Source of the DNA: an uncultured SAR86 cluster bacterium
GTDB taxonomy: Bacteria; Pseudomonadota; Gammaproteobacteria; Magnimaribacterales; AG-339-G14
Length of the DNA: 64,000 bases
Assembly: GCA_902522825.1 (NCBI GenBank)
Contig: CABYXE010000001.1
Location: forward strand, 186,001 to 250,000
Direction of reading: 5' to 3'
Shown here: positions 1 through 8,105 of the stretch, piece after piece
Layout of the letters: each line of letters begins with the position of its first letter
How positions within the stretch are numbered: the stretch's first letter is position 1
Program-made: the position numbers and the translations under genes
The notes under the pieces: model-generated
Databases searched by the model: none
The model's input: the letters and a program-made list of their open reading frames with translations, nothing else
What the model was told of the DNA's origin: nothing

Positions 1-896
1 GAAGTATAACTTTGATTATATTTAAGGTTTTCATACATGGACTTAACGGCTGTTTCAGATTCCTTTACAAAGTCTTCCGATTTTCCTTTAGGAACCATTA
101 CATAATCTGGAGCCAAGCAAATTTGTCCAGCATTCATTGTCTTTCCCCTCATGACTTTTGTAGCTGTGTTTTTTAGATCAGCATCTTCATCTACTATCAC
201 AGGTGATTTTCCTCCTAATTCCAAAGTGACTGGTACCAAATTTTCAGAAGCAGATTTCATAACGAGCTTTCCAGTTTGAGTACTTCCTGTAAATAACAAG
301 TGATCAAAAGAAAGAGCGCTAAATGCTGCTGCAACATCAGGTCCACCAGTAAAGACAGCTGCCTCCGCAGGATCAAAAAACTCTTTGAACATTTTTTCTG
401 TAAGGTCAGAAGTAACAGGAGTAAATTCTGACGGTTTAATCATAACTCTATTTCCAGCAGCAAAAATTGTTCCTAATGGAGAAAGAACAAGATTGATTGG
501 AAAGTTCCAAGGACTAATAACTCCAACAGTTCCTAATGGCTGATATTTAATCCACGATTTTGCACCTAGCAGGGACATAACTGATCTAATTGCGAAAGGC
601 TGAGAAGAATTACTTTTTCTTTTTTCGTCTTTCATCCATTTTTTTACATTCTCTTTAGCATGATTGATAGAACCAATTGTTGACATAATTTCTGACATGA
701 ATCCTGCTTTATAGTCTCTGTTGCCAAAATCTTCTTGAATAGCATCTAGAATTTCAACATTATATTTTTTAAGCATTTCTACACATCTAGTCAATCTATC
801 TTGTCTAATCTCTAGGCTTGGCGTACTTTCTTCAATATATAATTTTTTTTGAAGTTCTAAGACTTTTTCCATTTCTTGGATTTTTTCATTTGACAT
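1..896 (-). CDS. Aldehyde dehydrogenase (coniferyl aldehyde dehydrogenase-like), 3' part outside window
   Basis: Reverse-strand reading frame open to the window edge, absent from ORF track; translation MSNEKIQEMEKVLELQKKLY...PLGTVGVISPWNFPINL...LLFTGSTQTGK...VTLELGGKSPVIV...NAGQICLAPDY has ALDH active-site motifs. Confidence 0.92.
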   Translation of the reverse strand, partial: MSNEKIQEMEKVLELQKKLYIEESTPSLEIRQDRLTRCVEMLKKYNVEILDAIQEDFGNRDYKAGFMSEIMSTIGSINHAKENVKKWMKDEKRKSNSSQPFAIRSVMSLLGAKSWIKYQPLGTVGVISPWNFPINLVLSPLGTIFAAGNRVMIKPSEFTPVTSDLTEKMFKEFFDPAEAAVFTGGPDVAAAFSALSFDHLLFTGSTQTGKLVMKSASENLVPVTLELGGKSPVIVDEDADLKNTATKVMRGKTMNAGQICLAPDYVMVPKGKSEDFVKESETAVKSMYENLKYNQSYT

Positions 897-919
897 AATT
901 TTCTCCCTTTTTTAATTTA

Positions 920-1810
920 TTAAGTATTTCTTAAATTCTTATCTTTCTCGTTACTTTTTTTAATAGTATCTCTGATATTTGTCCAATCTTCATCTTTTAG
1001 TTTTCCTAAACTCGAAAAAGTACCTCCGGCTGAAAGATAAGCAGCCCCATCTATGGCAATGGTTTGTCCAGTCAAATAATCACACCCATCTGACATCAGA
1101 AATGTAGCTAAATTACCGAGCTCACTCATTTCTCCAACTCTACCCATAGGGTTTGATGACATAGAGCTTTGGTCTAAAGATCCCTCATTATTATCTGTTT
1201 CAGGACTCAATCGTGACCAAGCCCCTTCAGTAGGAAAAGGTCCTGGAGCAATACAGTTTAATCTTATATTATGAGGACCCCATTCCACTGCTAAAGATTT
1301 GGTCATCGCATTTATACCTGACTTTGACATAGCAGATGGCACAACAAAAGGTGATCCTGTCCAAACCCATGTAGTTGTTATAGATAAAATGCTTCCAGAT
1401 TTATTTTGTTCAATCCATTTTTTACCCACGCTGTTGGTCATATTGAAAGTGCCATGAAAAACTATGGAGGCGATTGCATTGAAAGCATTTGGAGATAAAT
1501 CGTTAGTCCTGCTAATGAAATTTCCCGCTGCGTTATTTACCAATCCATCCAATGGCCCATCAGCAAAGACATTGTCAATTGCTTCTTCTATTGCTAAAGA
1601 ATCTCTTATATCTAAGCTAAAGGACGAAATTTTACCTTGAGTATCTTTTGATAGCTCCTCTACCGTTTCCTTTAAAACAACATCTCTTCTTCCACAAATA
1701 ATAACTTCCGCACCGTATGATAAGAAATATTTAGCCATTTCTTTACCTAAACCGCTTCCACCTCCGGTAACTAAAATTCTTTTCCCTTTTAATAAGTCTT
1801 CTTTAAACAT
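920..1810 (-). CDS. SDR family oxidoreductase (2,4-dienoyl-CoA reductase-like)
   Basis: ILVTGGGSGLGKEMA Rossmann motif, NNAAGNF, C-terminal DGGAYLS-like region. Confidence 0.9.
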   Translation of the reverse strand: MFKEDLLKGKRILVTGGGSGLGKEMAKYFLSYGAEVIICGRRDVVLKETVEELSKDTQGKISSFSLDIRDSLAIEEAIDNVFADGPLDGLVNNAAGNFISRTNDLSPNAFNAIASIVFHGTFNMTNSVGKKWIEQNKSGSILSITTTWVWTGSPFVVPSAMSKSGINAMTKSLAVEWGPHNIRLNCIAPGPFPTEGAWSRLSPETDNNEGSLDQSSMSSNPMGRVGEMSELGNLATFLMSDGCDYLTGQTIAIDGAAYLSAGGTFSSLGKLKDEDWTNIRDTIKKSNEKDKNLRNT

Positions 1811-1822
1811 GATTTCCTTTGA

Positions 1823-3034
1823 TTAATAATAAAAATATTTTTTTTGAGTTAAAAGTATAAATATTATTAATAATAATGCCAGAAAACTAATAGCTAAATA
1901 AGGTAAATTTGGACTTAGCATGTAAAGAGGCATTATTGAAAATGGAGTTATTAAATGTCCAATTGGAAAAACAGTACCCATCCATCCGCTAGCTGCTCCC
2001 TGCTCTTTCGGGCTAACAGAAAGAGATAAAATAGTTACATTGCCAGGCCTGATTAGACCAGATCCTAATCCGAACATTATTAGAGATAAATATAAATTAG
2101 ATATTGAGGTTGCATTTGCTAAAAACAGATAGCTCACAAGAATTAAAGAACATCCCCACTTAATAAGATTTAAGGGTCTTATCTTAAACTTATCAACAAT
2201 AAATAAATTCGCAAACATTCCTGACATTGCAACTAGTGAAAAGCCAATGGCAACTACTGCATAAACGCTCTCTCCACTCGTAACTATTACATCTTTTGTA
2301 TAGAGCGCAGAAGTTAAAACTAAGCATGCATTTGATATTCCCATAAATGAAGCAACTAATAGTGACGGCCAAACTCTTGAGTCATAAAATTTAAGCTTTG
2401 TTGTATTTTCATAATCTTGAGGTTGAGCAGTTTCATTCATATTTTTAAAATTATAAAAACCAATTAATAGGCCTAATAAAGCAATAAATAAAAAAGGAGC
2501 TAAAAGGTTTTCATTAAAAATAGATAAAAGAACTCCCACTACTATAGGCCCTATGACGACACCAAACTGCCAGCCAGCATCAAATCTAGCAAAACCTGCT
2601 GTCCTAGTTGTTGGCGAAGTTAAATCTGCAATTCTACCTCCGGCAGCTGGCCTCACAGCACTTCCAAGAAGTCCATTGATTAATCTCGTTAAAATTAATA
2701 AGGGAAAAACTAAGGCCAAAGGTAAAAGAAGATTCTGAGCCGAAATCAAGATAGCAGCAAATGATGCCATAGAAAAGGCGAAGCCAATCATGCCTAATAA
2801 GAAAATTGAACCTCTTCCAAACCTATCACTTAATCTTCCCCAAAATGGGCTAAATATCATCCAAGCTAAAGCTGAAATTGAAAAAATTAAACCCACTTCA
2901 AATTCACTAAATCCCAAACTTCTTACTTCAGATGGAATTAATATGAAGACAGTTGATTGCCCAGCGCCAACGCAAGCTAATGCTGCAGAAAGGAGCCATA
3001 TAGATTTATGTGGTTTTTCCTGTTCATTAATCAT
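1823..3034 (-). CDS. MFS transporter
   Basis: About 12 hydrophobic segments, MFS motif FSPFWGRLSDRFGRG; likely start at internal MINEQEKPHKS (track ORF begins 3067). Confidence 0.85.
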   Translation of the reverse strand: MINEQEKPHKSIWLLSAALACVGAGQSTVFILIPSEVRSLGFSEFEVGLIFSISALAWMIFSPFWGRLSDRFGRGSIFLLGMIGFAFSMASFAAILISAQNLLLPLALVFPLLILTRLINGLLGSAVRPAAGGRIADLTSPTTRTAGFARFDAGWQFGVVIGPIVVGVLLSIFNENLLAPFLFIALLGLLIGFYNFKNMNETAQPQDYENTTKLKFYDSRVWPSLLVASFMGISNACLVLTSALYTKDVIVTSGESVYAVVAIGFSLVAMSGMFANLFIVDKFKIRPLNLIKWGCSLILVSYLFLANATSISNLYLSLIMFGLGSGLIRPGNVTILSLSVSPKEQGAASGWMGTVFPIGHLITPFSIMPLYMLSPNLPYLAISFLALLLIIFILLTQKKYFYY

Positions 3035-3587
3035 AAGCCAGAATGATAGAAAAACATTCGTCTGCATCTAGGGAAAAAATAATATATTCGTGATATTCAT
3101 TTAAGGCATGAGACCATTCATGTTCAAATTTCATATTATTTTTTTCATCATTAATTGATCTATTAAGAAAGAAACAAATTGATTTTCTTTTTAAAATTAC
3201 GTCAATGAAATATTTAAATCTTGTTAAAACCTGATCGGAAATTTGAGGAGTATCTTTTCTAGGTTTGTTCAATTCATCTAATAATTTTATTTCTATTTTT
3301 CTACTTTCCAATTCTAAATAATCTTCACTAGAAAGGTGCTTGCAAGAATAAGGTCCATGAAAATCAGGTGCTCTTAAAAACATAAAATCTGTTAACTGAA
3401 AATTATTAAAATCTTCAGATAAAAATTTGTTAATAATAAAAGGAAAGCCATGTTTTTCTATTGAATGCGAACATTTAGATCTGGAAATAATCGCTTGACC
3501 ATGTTCATGCAGCCGCATAAATTCCAAACCTAAGAATTCGAAATTAATATTTTTTGGATAAGTTAAAATATTTTTTTTATTTTTCAT
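3027..3587 (-). CDS. Hypothetical protein, 186 aa
   Basis: ORF packed between MFS gene and trpS with short overlaps on both sides; no family recognised. Confidence 0.65.
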   Translation of the reverse strand: MKNKKNILTYPKNINFEFLGLEFMRLHEHGQAIISRSKCSHSIEKHGFPFIINKFLSEDFNNFQLTDFMFLRAPDFHGPYSCKHLSSEDYLELESRKIEIKLLDELNKPRKDTPQISDQVLTRFKYFIDVILKRKSICFFLNRSINDEKNNMKFEHEWSHALNEYHEYIIFSLDADECFSIILAYD

Positions 3588-4584
3588 CTAAAGATCTAAT
3601 GCCAATTTTTTTTCTTATTTCCACTAATTTTTTTTCCGCAATAGTTAATACTTGTTTTTCTCCATCTATCAGTATGGATTCAACAGTCTTTTGGTTCTCT
3701 AGATAGAAAAAATATTTATTTCTAAAACTTTCTAATTCTGTATTTATTAAGATAAAGAGTTCATTTTTTAGTTCGCCCCAACCTTTGCCTTCAGAAAACA
3801 TAATTTCCACTTCTTTTAATAAATCTTTAGAAGCAAAGGCTTTGAAATAAGAATAGAGAATAGAGTTATTTGTTTCTTTTGGTTCTCCAGGCAACAGAGA
3901 ATCAGTAACTATTTTATTAATACTCTTTTTTAAAGTTTTTTCATCGGAAAATAATTCAATATAGTTTTTGTATGATTTACTCATTTTTCTGCCGTCTGTT
4001 CCCAACAATAATGGAATGCTCTTAGAAATATGAGCCTGAGGTATTGTAAAAATTTCGCCATAAATATGATTAAACCTGAGCGCAATATCTCTCGTCATTT
4101 CAATATGTTGCTTTTGATCACTTCCAACCGGAATAAAATCTGCATCAAATATTAAAATATCTGCGGCCATCAATACTGGATAATTAAATAATCCTGCTGT
4201 AATTCCCTTATCTAAATCCTTGATTTTTTTCTCTGCATTTAAGTCTTGAGCTGCTTTATAGGCATGTGCTCTATTAAGAAGTCCTTTTGATGTTGTGTTG
4301 GATAAAATCCAATTCAGCTCCATTATTTGTGGCACCCTTGATTGCCTATAAAAAAAAGTCTTTTTGGGGTCAAGACCACAAGCTAACCAAGCCGATGCAA
4401 TCTCTAAACTAGATTTATGAGTTAATTCTGGATCTTGCTGCTTAATCAATGAATGATAGTCAGCTAAAAATAAAAAAGATTTCTGGGATTCTTTTATTTT
4501 ACCAAGGGAAGGTTTTATAGCCCCAACATAATTCCCTAAATGGGGAGTCCCACTAGTTGTAATGCCGGTTAAAATTGAAGACAT
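3577..4584 (-). CDS. trpS: Tryptophanyl-tRNA synthetase
   Basis: GITTSGTPHLGNYVGAIKP and KMSKSYKN class I aaRS motifs. Confidence 0.97.
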   Translation of the reverse strand: MSSILTGITTSGTPHLGNYVGAIKPSLGKIKESQKSFLFLADYHSLIKQQDPELTHKSSLEIASAWLACGLDPKKTFFYRQSRVPQIMELNWILSNTTSKGLLNRAHAYKAAQDLNAEKKIKDLDKGITAGLFNYPVLMAADILIFDADFIPVGSDQKQHIEMTRDIALRFNHIYGEIFTIPQAHISKSIPLLLGTDGRKMSKSYKNYIELFSDEKTLKKSINKIVTDSLLPGEPKETNNSILYSYFKAFASKDLLKEVEIMFSEGKGWGELKNELFILINTELESFRNKYFFYLENQKTVESILIDGEKQVLTIAEKKLVEIRKKIGIRSLDEK

Positions 4585-4591
4585 GAATGTA

Positions 4592-4622
4592 GTATAAAAA
4601 AAAACACCACAAAGTGGTGTTT
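4592..4622 (-). terminator. Rho-independent terminator of the candidate ncRNA / trpS leader
   Basis: Minus strand AACACCAC-TTT-GTGGTGTT followed by a T tract, ending about 10 nt before the trpS ATG. Confidence 0.75.
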
Positions 4623-4780
4623 TATTAACGAAGTTGAAGGGGTCTAGTGGGTTATCTAGTGCAGGCGAATTACCCTTCTCCCTGCAGGTGGCGAAATTTC
4701 TTCCGTCTTCTCACCCTTCTTCTTCTATCCCTTAGCTTCTTCCTCACCGTCTCGAGTTATTGAAGCTCCTACCAAGGTAT
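4592..4780 (-). ncRNA. Candidate ~185-nt GGA-rich structured RNA (stand-alone sRNA or trpS leader), family unknown
   Basis: No ATG on the minus strand between about 4625 and 4780; upstream TTGAAA-N17-TAAGAT; complementary arms (AGCTTC/GAAGCT, TGCAGG/CCTGCA); terminator at 3' end; five GGA motifs. Confidence 0.5.
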
Positions 4781-4786
4781 GAATTT

Positions 4787-4815
4787 ATCTTAATGAAATG
4801 GAATATTTTTTTCAA
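4787..4815 (-). promoter_or_regulatory. Putative sigma70 promoter for candidate ncRNA/trpS
   Basis: Minus strand TTGAAA-17 nt-TAAGAT. Confidence 0.4.
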
Positions 4816-4891
4816 TAGCTAATTTACGGTTTTTTAGACTAAGTTTGAATTAAAAAAAAATTTTTTATAAAAAAATGATTTAAAATTTTTT

Positions 4892-5671
4892 TTAGAGTAT
4901 TTTGTCTAAGTAATTGAGCATAATTTTTTTAAATTCATCTCTTTTTGATAATTTTTTTAGATGATTGAAAGATTTTGGATAGTCCTTTTCAAAATCTTTG
5001 GTTATTAATTCAAATCCTTGTTCTTTAATTATTTTTTTGTTGTCTCTCTCTCTAAGAAATTGTGCTAAATCACAAACAAATGAAACATCCGCAATAGTAA
5101 GCTCGTTTCCTACAATAAATTCATTTGCTGATAGGGATCTTTCTATGCCATCCAGATAAAACAAATAAGCTGACTTCATTCTGTTATGCAAATATGGCTT
5201 TAGAGAATTAATTTCCAATACATATACTTGAAATTCTCTTGCAAATACTAAGTTAGCATCAAGAAAGCTATCGATCCTGGATTGAATAAATGGGTCTTCG
5301 CCCCCGTATAGAGATTTCTTAGATGAAACTCTGGCAATTGCTCTCATGATACTATTGGATTCAAAAATTCCTTCGGATCCATCTGAATTGAAACCTGCAG
5401 GAACTGTACCAAATGGATGCTTCTTTAAAAATTCATCAGTTTTATAAAGAGTCCCCTTAAACCCTCTTTTGCTTAATCTTTTAAAATGGTCTAGTTTATT
5501 TAAATTTAAAGAATCAATTTTCTTAGGTTCAAAGTCCCATAACCAATTTGCTAAATTTGAAGGTTTATCGCCAATGACTTTAAGATCTACATCACCTAAT
5601 TCGGCAGTGATGATAGATTTCCATACTCTCGGATTTGGTAAATATGAAAATATTCTTACTTGTTCAGACAT
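4892..5671 (-). CDS. Glutathione S-transferase family protein
   Basis: GST C-terminal motif NEFIVGNELTIADVSFVCDLAQFL; N-terminal thioredoxin-like region. Confidence 0.75.
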   Translation of the reverse strand: MSEQVRIFSYLPNPRVWKSIITAELGDVDLKVIGDKPSNLANWLWDFEPKKIDSLNLNKLDHFKRLSKRGFKGTLYKTDEFLKKHPFGTVPAGFNSDGSEGIFESNSIMRAIARVSSKKSLYGGEDPFIQSRIDSFLDANLVFAREFQVYVLEINSLKPYLHNRMKSAYLFYLDGIERSLSANEFIVGNELTIADVSFVCDLAQFLRERDNKKIIKEQGFELITKDFEKDYPKSFNHLKKLSKRDEFKKIMLNYLDKIL

Positions 5672-5684
5672 TTTTAAAAGAATG

Positions 5685-5776
5685 TGGCGGAGGGGGTGGG
5701 ATTCGAACCCACGAGGCCATTTCTGACCTGCTGGTTTTCAAGACCAGTGCATTCAACCAAGCTCTGCCACCCCTCC
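5685..5776 (-). tRNA. tRNA-Ser (TGA)
   Basis: GGAGGGGTGGCAGAGCTTGG...CTGGTCTTGAAAACCAG...GGTTCGAATCCCACCCCCTCCGCCA; long variable arm; encoded CCA. Confidence 0.96.
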
Positions 5777-5826
5777 GAAACCAAGAATTATACAGTTTTT
5801 TTTATTGTATTTATTTGTTTAAAAAT

Positions 5827-6498
5827 TTAATCAATTAGTTTAATTGCTTCATCAAAACTACAGAGAGGTAATTTATCTAAGATTTCGAGAAATTTATCAA
5901 ACTCTGATTTTAATAAACTTTCAGAAAGATCAGGGACAGAGTAATCATTAGAAATCTTTCTCATTAAGCCAACTCCTCGATCTATTTCTACAATTTTAAA
6001 TTCTAATCCTTCTGCCTGACTTAATTCATAAGCAAGTTTCCAACAATCTCCAGTCCATGGCCATCCTTTTCCAACTCTAGGCATATGTTGTTCTAAATAA
6101 TTTGCAGGCAAAAAGTCATGAAATGCGATCCAGCCTTCGTCATTTAAATATTTCAAACTATTTAAAGCATCTCTACGCACTTGTTGGTATTCGTGAAGAC
6201 CGTCTATAAAAACTACATCAAATTTTTTGGTATTCTTTTCGAAGAAATCATCGGAAGCCATTTTGTGAGTTCCTCCTGATGCCGGATCCACGCCAATTTT
6301 GTTGTAACTTGCTACAGAATGGAATAACTCATTCTGATCGCATCCTATTTCTAGGTAATTACAATTTAATCCGCCAGTTTTTGAAACAAGTTTATTCACC
6401 AAAGCAATTCTATTAAAACCTTTCTCACTCCACTTCCAATCAATTGAGCCGTCTTTAGAATTATAAATTTTTTTATATATGCTTCTTTTTAAATCCAT
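5827..6498 (-). CDS. Class I SAM-dependent methyltransferase
   Basis: NYLEIGCDQNE...FDVVFIDGLHEYQQVRRDALNSLKYL, Methyltransf_24-like. Confidence 0.75.
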   Translation of the reverse strand: MDLKRSIYKKIYNSKDGSIDWKWSEKGFNRIALVNKLVSKTGGLNCNYLEIGCDQNELFHSVASYNKIGVDPASGGTHKMASDDFFEKNTKKFDVVFIDGLHEYQQVRRDALNSLKYLNDEGWIAFHDFLPANYLEQHMPRVGKGWPWTGDCWKLAYELSQAEGLEFKIVEIDRGVGLMRKISNDYSVPDLSESLLKSEFDKFLEILDKLPLCSFDEAIKLID

Positions 6499-6726
6499 TT
6501 CTACATTTAAAATAATTATAAGTTCTAATAAAGTTTTTTGTAATTTATTTCTTTAAGTGTTCAAAATTCAAAAAATTTGGCAAATTTTAACAATTGTGCC
6601 CTTATATTATTACTTTGTTTGACAGAAACTATAAAAAGTTGTTCCCCGCTTACTAATTAATAGATTTTATTGTTTTTTATATGATTAAATTTATTTGCTA
6701 ATAACATAAACTCTGGGGAGGAAATT

Positions 6727-6948
6727 ATGGAAAATGCATTTAATATGATACGTGACTTGGTTTCAGGTTTAACTGGAATTTTAGTTGGAGTGATTGGGTT
6801 GGGAGTTGTTGCTGGGATAGTTTTCGGCGGGAACTCTTTTTTCTTTGGTGATGTCTTGAACCAGCTTATAGCTGTTATTCAAACATTAGGTGATAATGGA
6901 ATTGTTGGGCTTTTAGCTGCAGCCATTCTTATTCAGCTGCTTAGATAG
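6727..6948 (+). CDS. Small hydrophobic protein, 73 aa, paralog of the next ORF
   Basis: Strong SD (GGGGAGGAAATT-ATG), two hydrophobic helices, shared G-I-V/I-F-G...FFG motif with 7000..7227. Confidence 0.75.
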   Translation: MENAFNMIRDLVSGLTGILVGVIGLGVVAGIVFGGNSFFFGDVLNQLIAVIQTLGDNGIVGLLAAAILIQLLR

Positions 6949-6999
6949 CTAAAGATATAGGTTTAGGGACCTTTTAGGGGTCCCTTACCTTAAAAAAAT

Positions 7000-7227
7000 A
7001 TGGACTGGTTAAACTTAGAAACAATAAAAAACTTTCTTTATAAGATTACTGAAGTTTTAGCTTTATTTGTAGCAGTATCTTTGCTCGTTGGTATTATTTT
7101 TGGTCCTGAAACTGCTTTTTTTGGATCTGTTGTCTTAAATTTTTCTTCGATCCTTTCTATTGTTGGAGAAGAAGGCTTGATAGCCCTGATATCTATATTA
7201 ATTATTGCCGCAATAATTAAAAAATAA
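7000..7227 (+). CDS. Small hydrophobic protein, 75 aa, paralog of preceding ORF
   Basis: LVGIIFGPETAFFG...IVGEEGLIALISILIIAAIIKK aligns with the previous ORF's VAGIVFGGNSFFFG...LGDNGIVGLLAAAILIQLLR. Confidence 0.7.
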   Translation: MDWLNLETIKNFLYKITEVLALFVAVSLLVGIIFGPETAFFGSVVLNFSSILSIVGEEGLIALISILIIAAIIKK

Positions 7228-7328
7228 TTTAGGTTTTTCTTTTTGGAGGCTGGAAAGTCTGCAACGACACATCCCAGCCCTAAATTGGGTGGCTGTATAA
7301 AGGGCTAATTCTCTAAAACAGCCTAAAA

Positions 7329-7568
7329 TTAAGTTTTAGGTCTAGCTTCGTTTACAATAACTTTTCTACCATCAACTTCTGATTCGTTCATCGCTTCAAT
7401 AGCTTCTGGGCCACCAGAGTCCAGTTCTACAAAACCAAATCCTCTAGATCTTTTTGTGTCTCTGTCTGTTATTACATTTGCAGAAGTTACTGTTCCATAG
7501 CTTGAAAATAAGTCTTCTAATTCTTGATTACCGATACTCCAAGGGAGATTTCCTACGTAAAGTTTCAT
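7329..7568 (-). CDS. RNA-binding protein, single RRM domain
   Basis: KLYVGNLPW (RNP2) and RGFGFVEL (RNP1). Confidence 0.95.
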   Translation of the reverse strand: MKLYVGNLPWSIGNQELEDLFSSYGTVTSANVITDRDTKRSRGFGFVELDSGGPEAIEAMNESEVDGRKVIVNEARPKT

Positions 7569-7710
7569 ATGTTCCTATAAGTGAATTGTTTCAAAGTGTG
7601 TATTAAATACTAATTTGATAAAACTACTAGCTATATTTTAATAAATTTTTTTTTTGCTAAATCAGATAAAGCTTTCTTGCAAGTTTTTTTGTTAAAAAGT
7701 TTCTAATATT

Positions 7711-8094
7711 CTAGCTTTTTTGTTTTGCAATCAAATATGCTCCCACCAAAGATAAAATAAGTATTGCTACTTCAGGGAGAAACATTTGCATAATAAAGCC
7801 AGTACCATGAATCGTTGCAGCAACTATATGAGCAATAACAACTATAAAAAATAAAATGGATACAGAAAAAACCCAAATATAGTTAAGCGTTATTGCGCTA
7901 ATCAAGCATAAGATTGGAACTAATAAGAAAAATGCAGTTAAGTCTCTAATCAAAGCATTTTGAGCTGCCAAACTTAAATCATTAAAAATAAAACCGAAGC
8001 CAACGCTTGTTTCGGCTGGATTTAAAAGCCAACCTATGCCGCTTGGCAAAAGCATTAATCCGGGTAATAAACAAACTATTCTAGCTAAAATCAT
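7711..8094 (-). CDS. Membrane protein, DUF4345-like
   Basis: Four predicted TM segments, 127 aa; family assignment tentative. Confidence 0.55.
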   Translation of the reverse strand: MILARIVCLLPGLMLLPSGIGWLLNPAETSVGFGFIFNDLSLAAQNALIRDLTAFFLLVPILCLISAITLNYIWVFSVSILFFIVVIAHIVAATIHGTGFIMQMFLPEVAILILSLVGAYLIAKQKS

Positions 8095-8105
8095 TTCTAC
8101 CTCTC

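Noticed and set aside
2553-3071. Plus-strand ORFs antisense to the MFS gene, and similar antisense ORFs throughout the track (e.g. 11505, 12519, 13484, 14435, 25255, 34250, 38057, 39282, 41167, 54658, 60754)
   Set aside because: Each lies opposite a strongly supported gene, lacks recognisable motifs or an SD, and is compositionally a shadow ORF.
4592-4780. Identification of the trpS-proximal RNA as 6S, SRP (4.5S), tmRNA or RNase P RNA
   Set aside because: No 5'/3' closing stem with 6S-like bubble, no GGAAGGAAGCAGCC SRP core, no tRNA-like end, and too short for RNase P.
5469-5838. Plus-strand ORFs 5469..5726 and 5635..5838 (…WRRGWDSNPRGHF / …GGIRTHEAISDLLVF…)
   Set aside because: These are the well-known spurious translations of a reverse-strand tRNA-Ser and the antisense of the GST gene.
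6619-6650. Perfect TTGACA upstream of the 73-aa ORF as its promoter
   Set aside because: No -10-like hexamer at 16-18 nt spacing, so the promoter is not supported from sequence alone.
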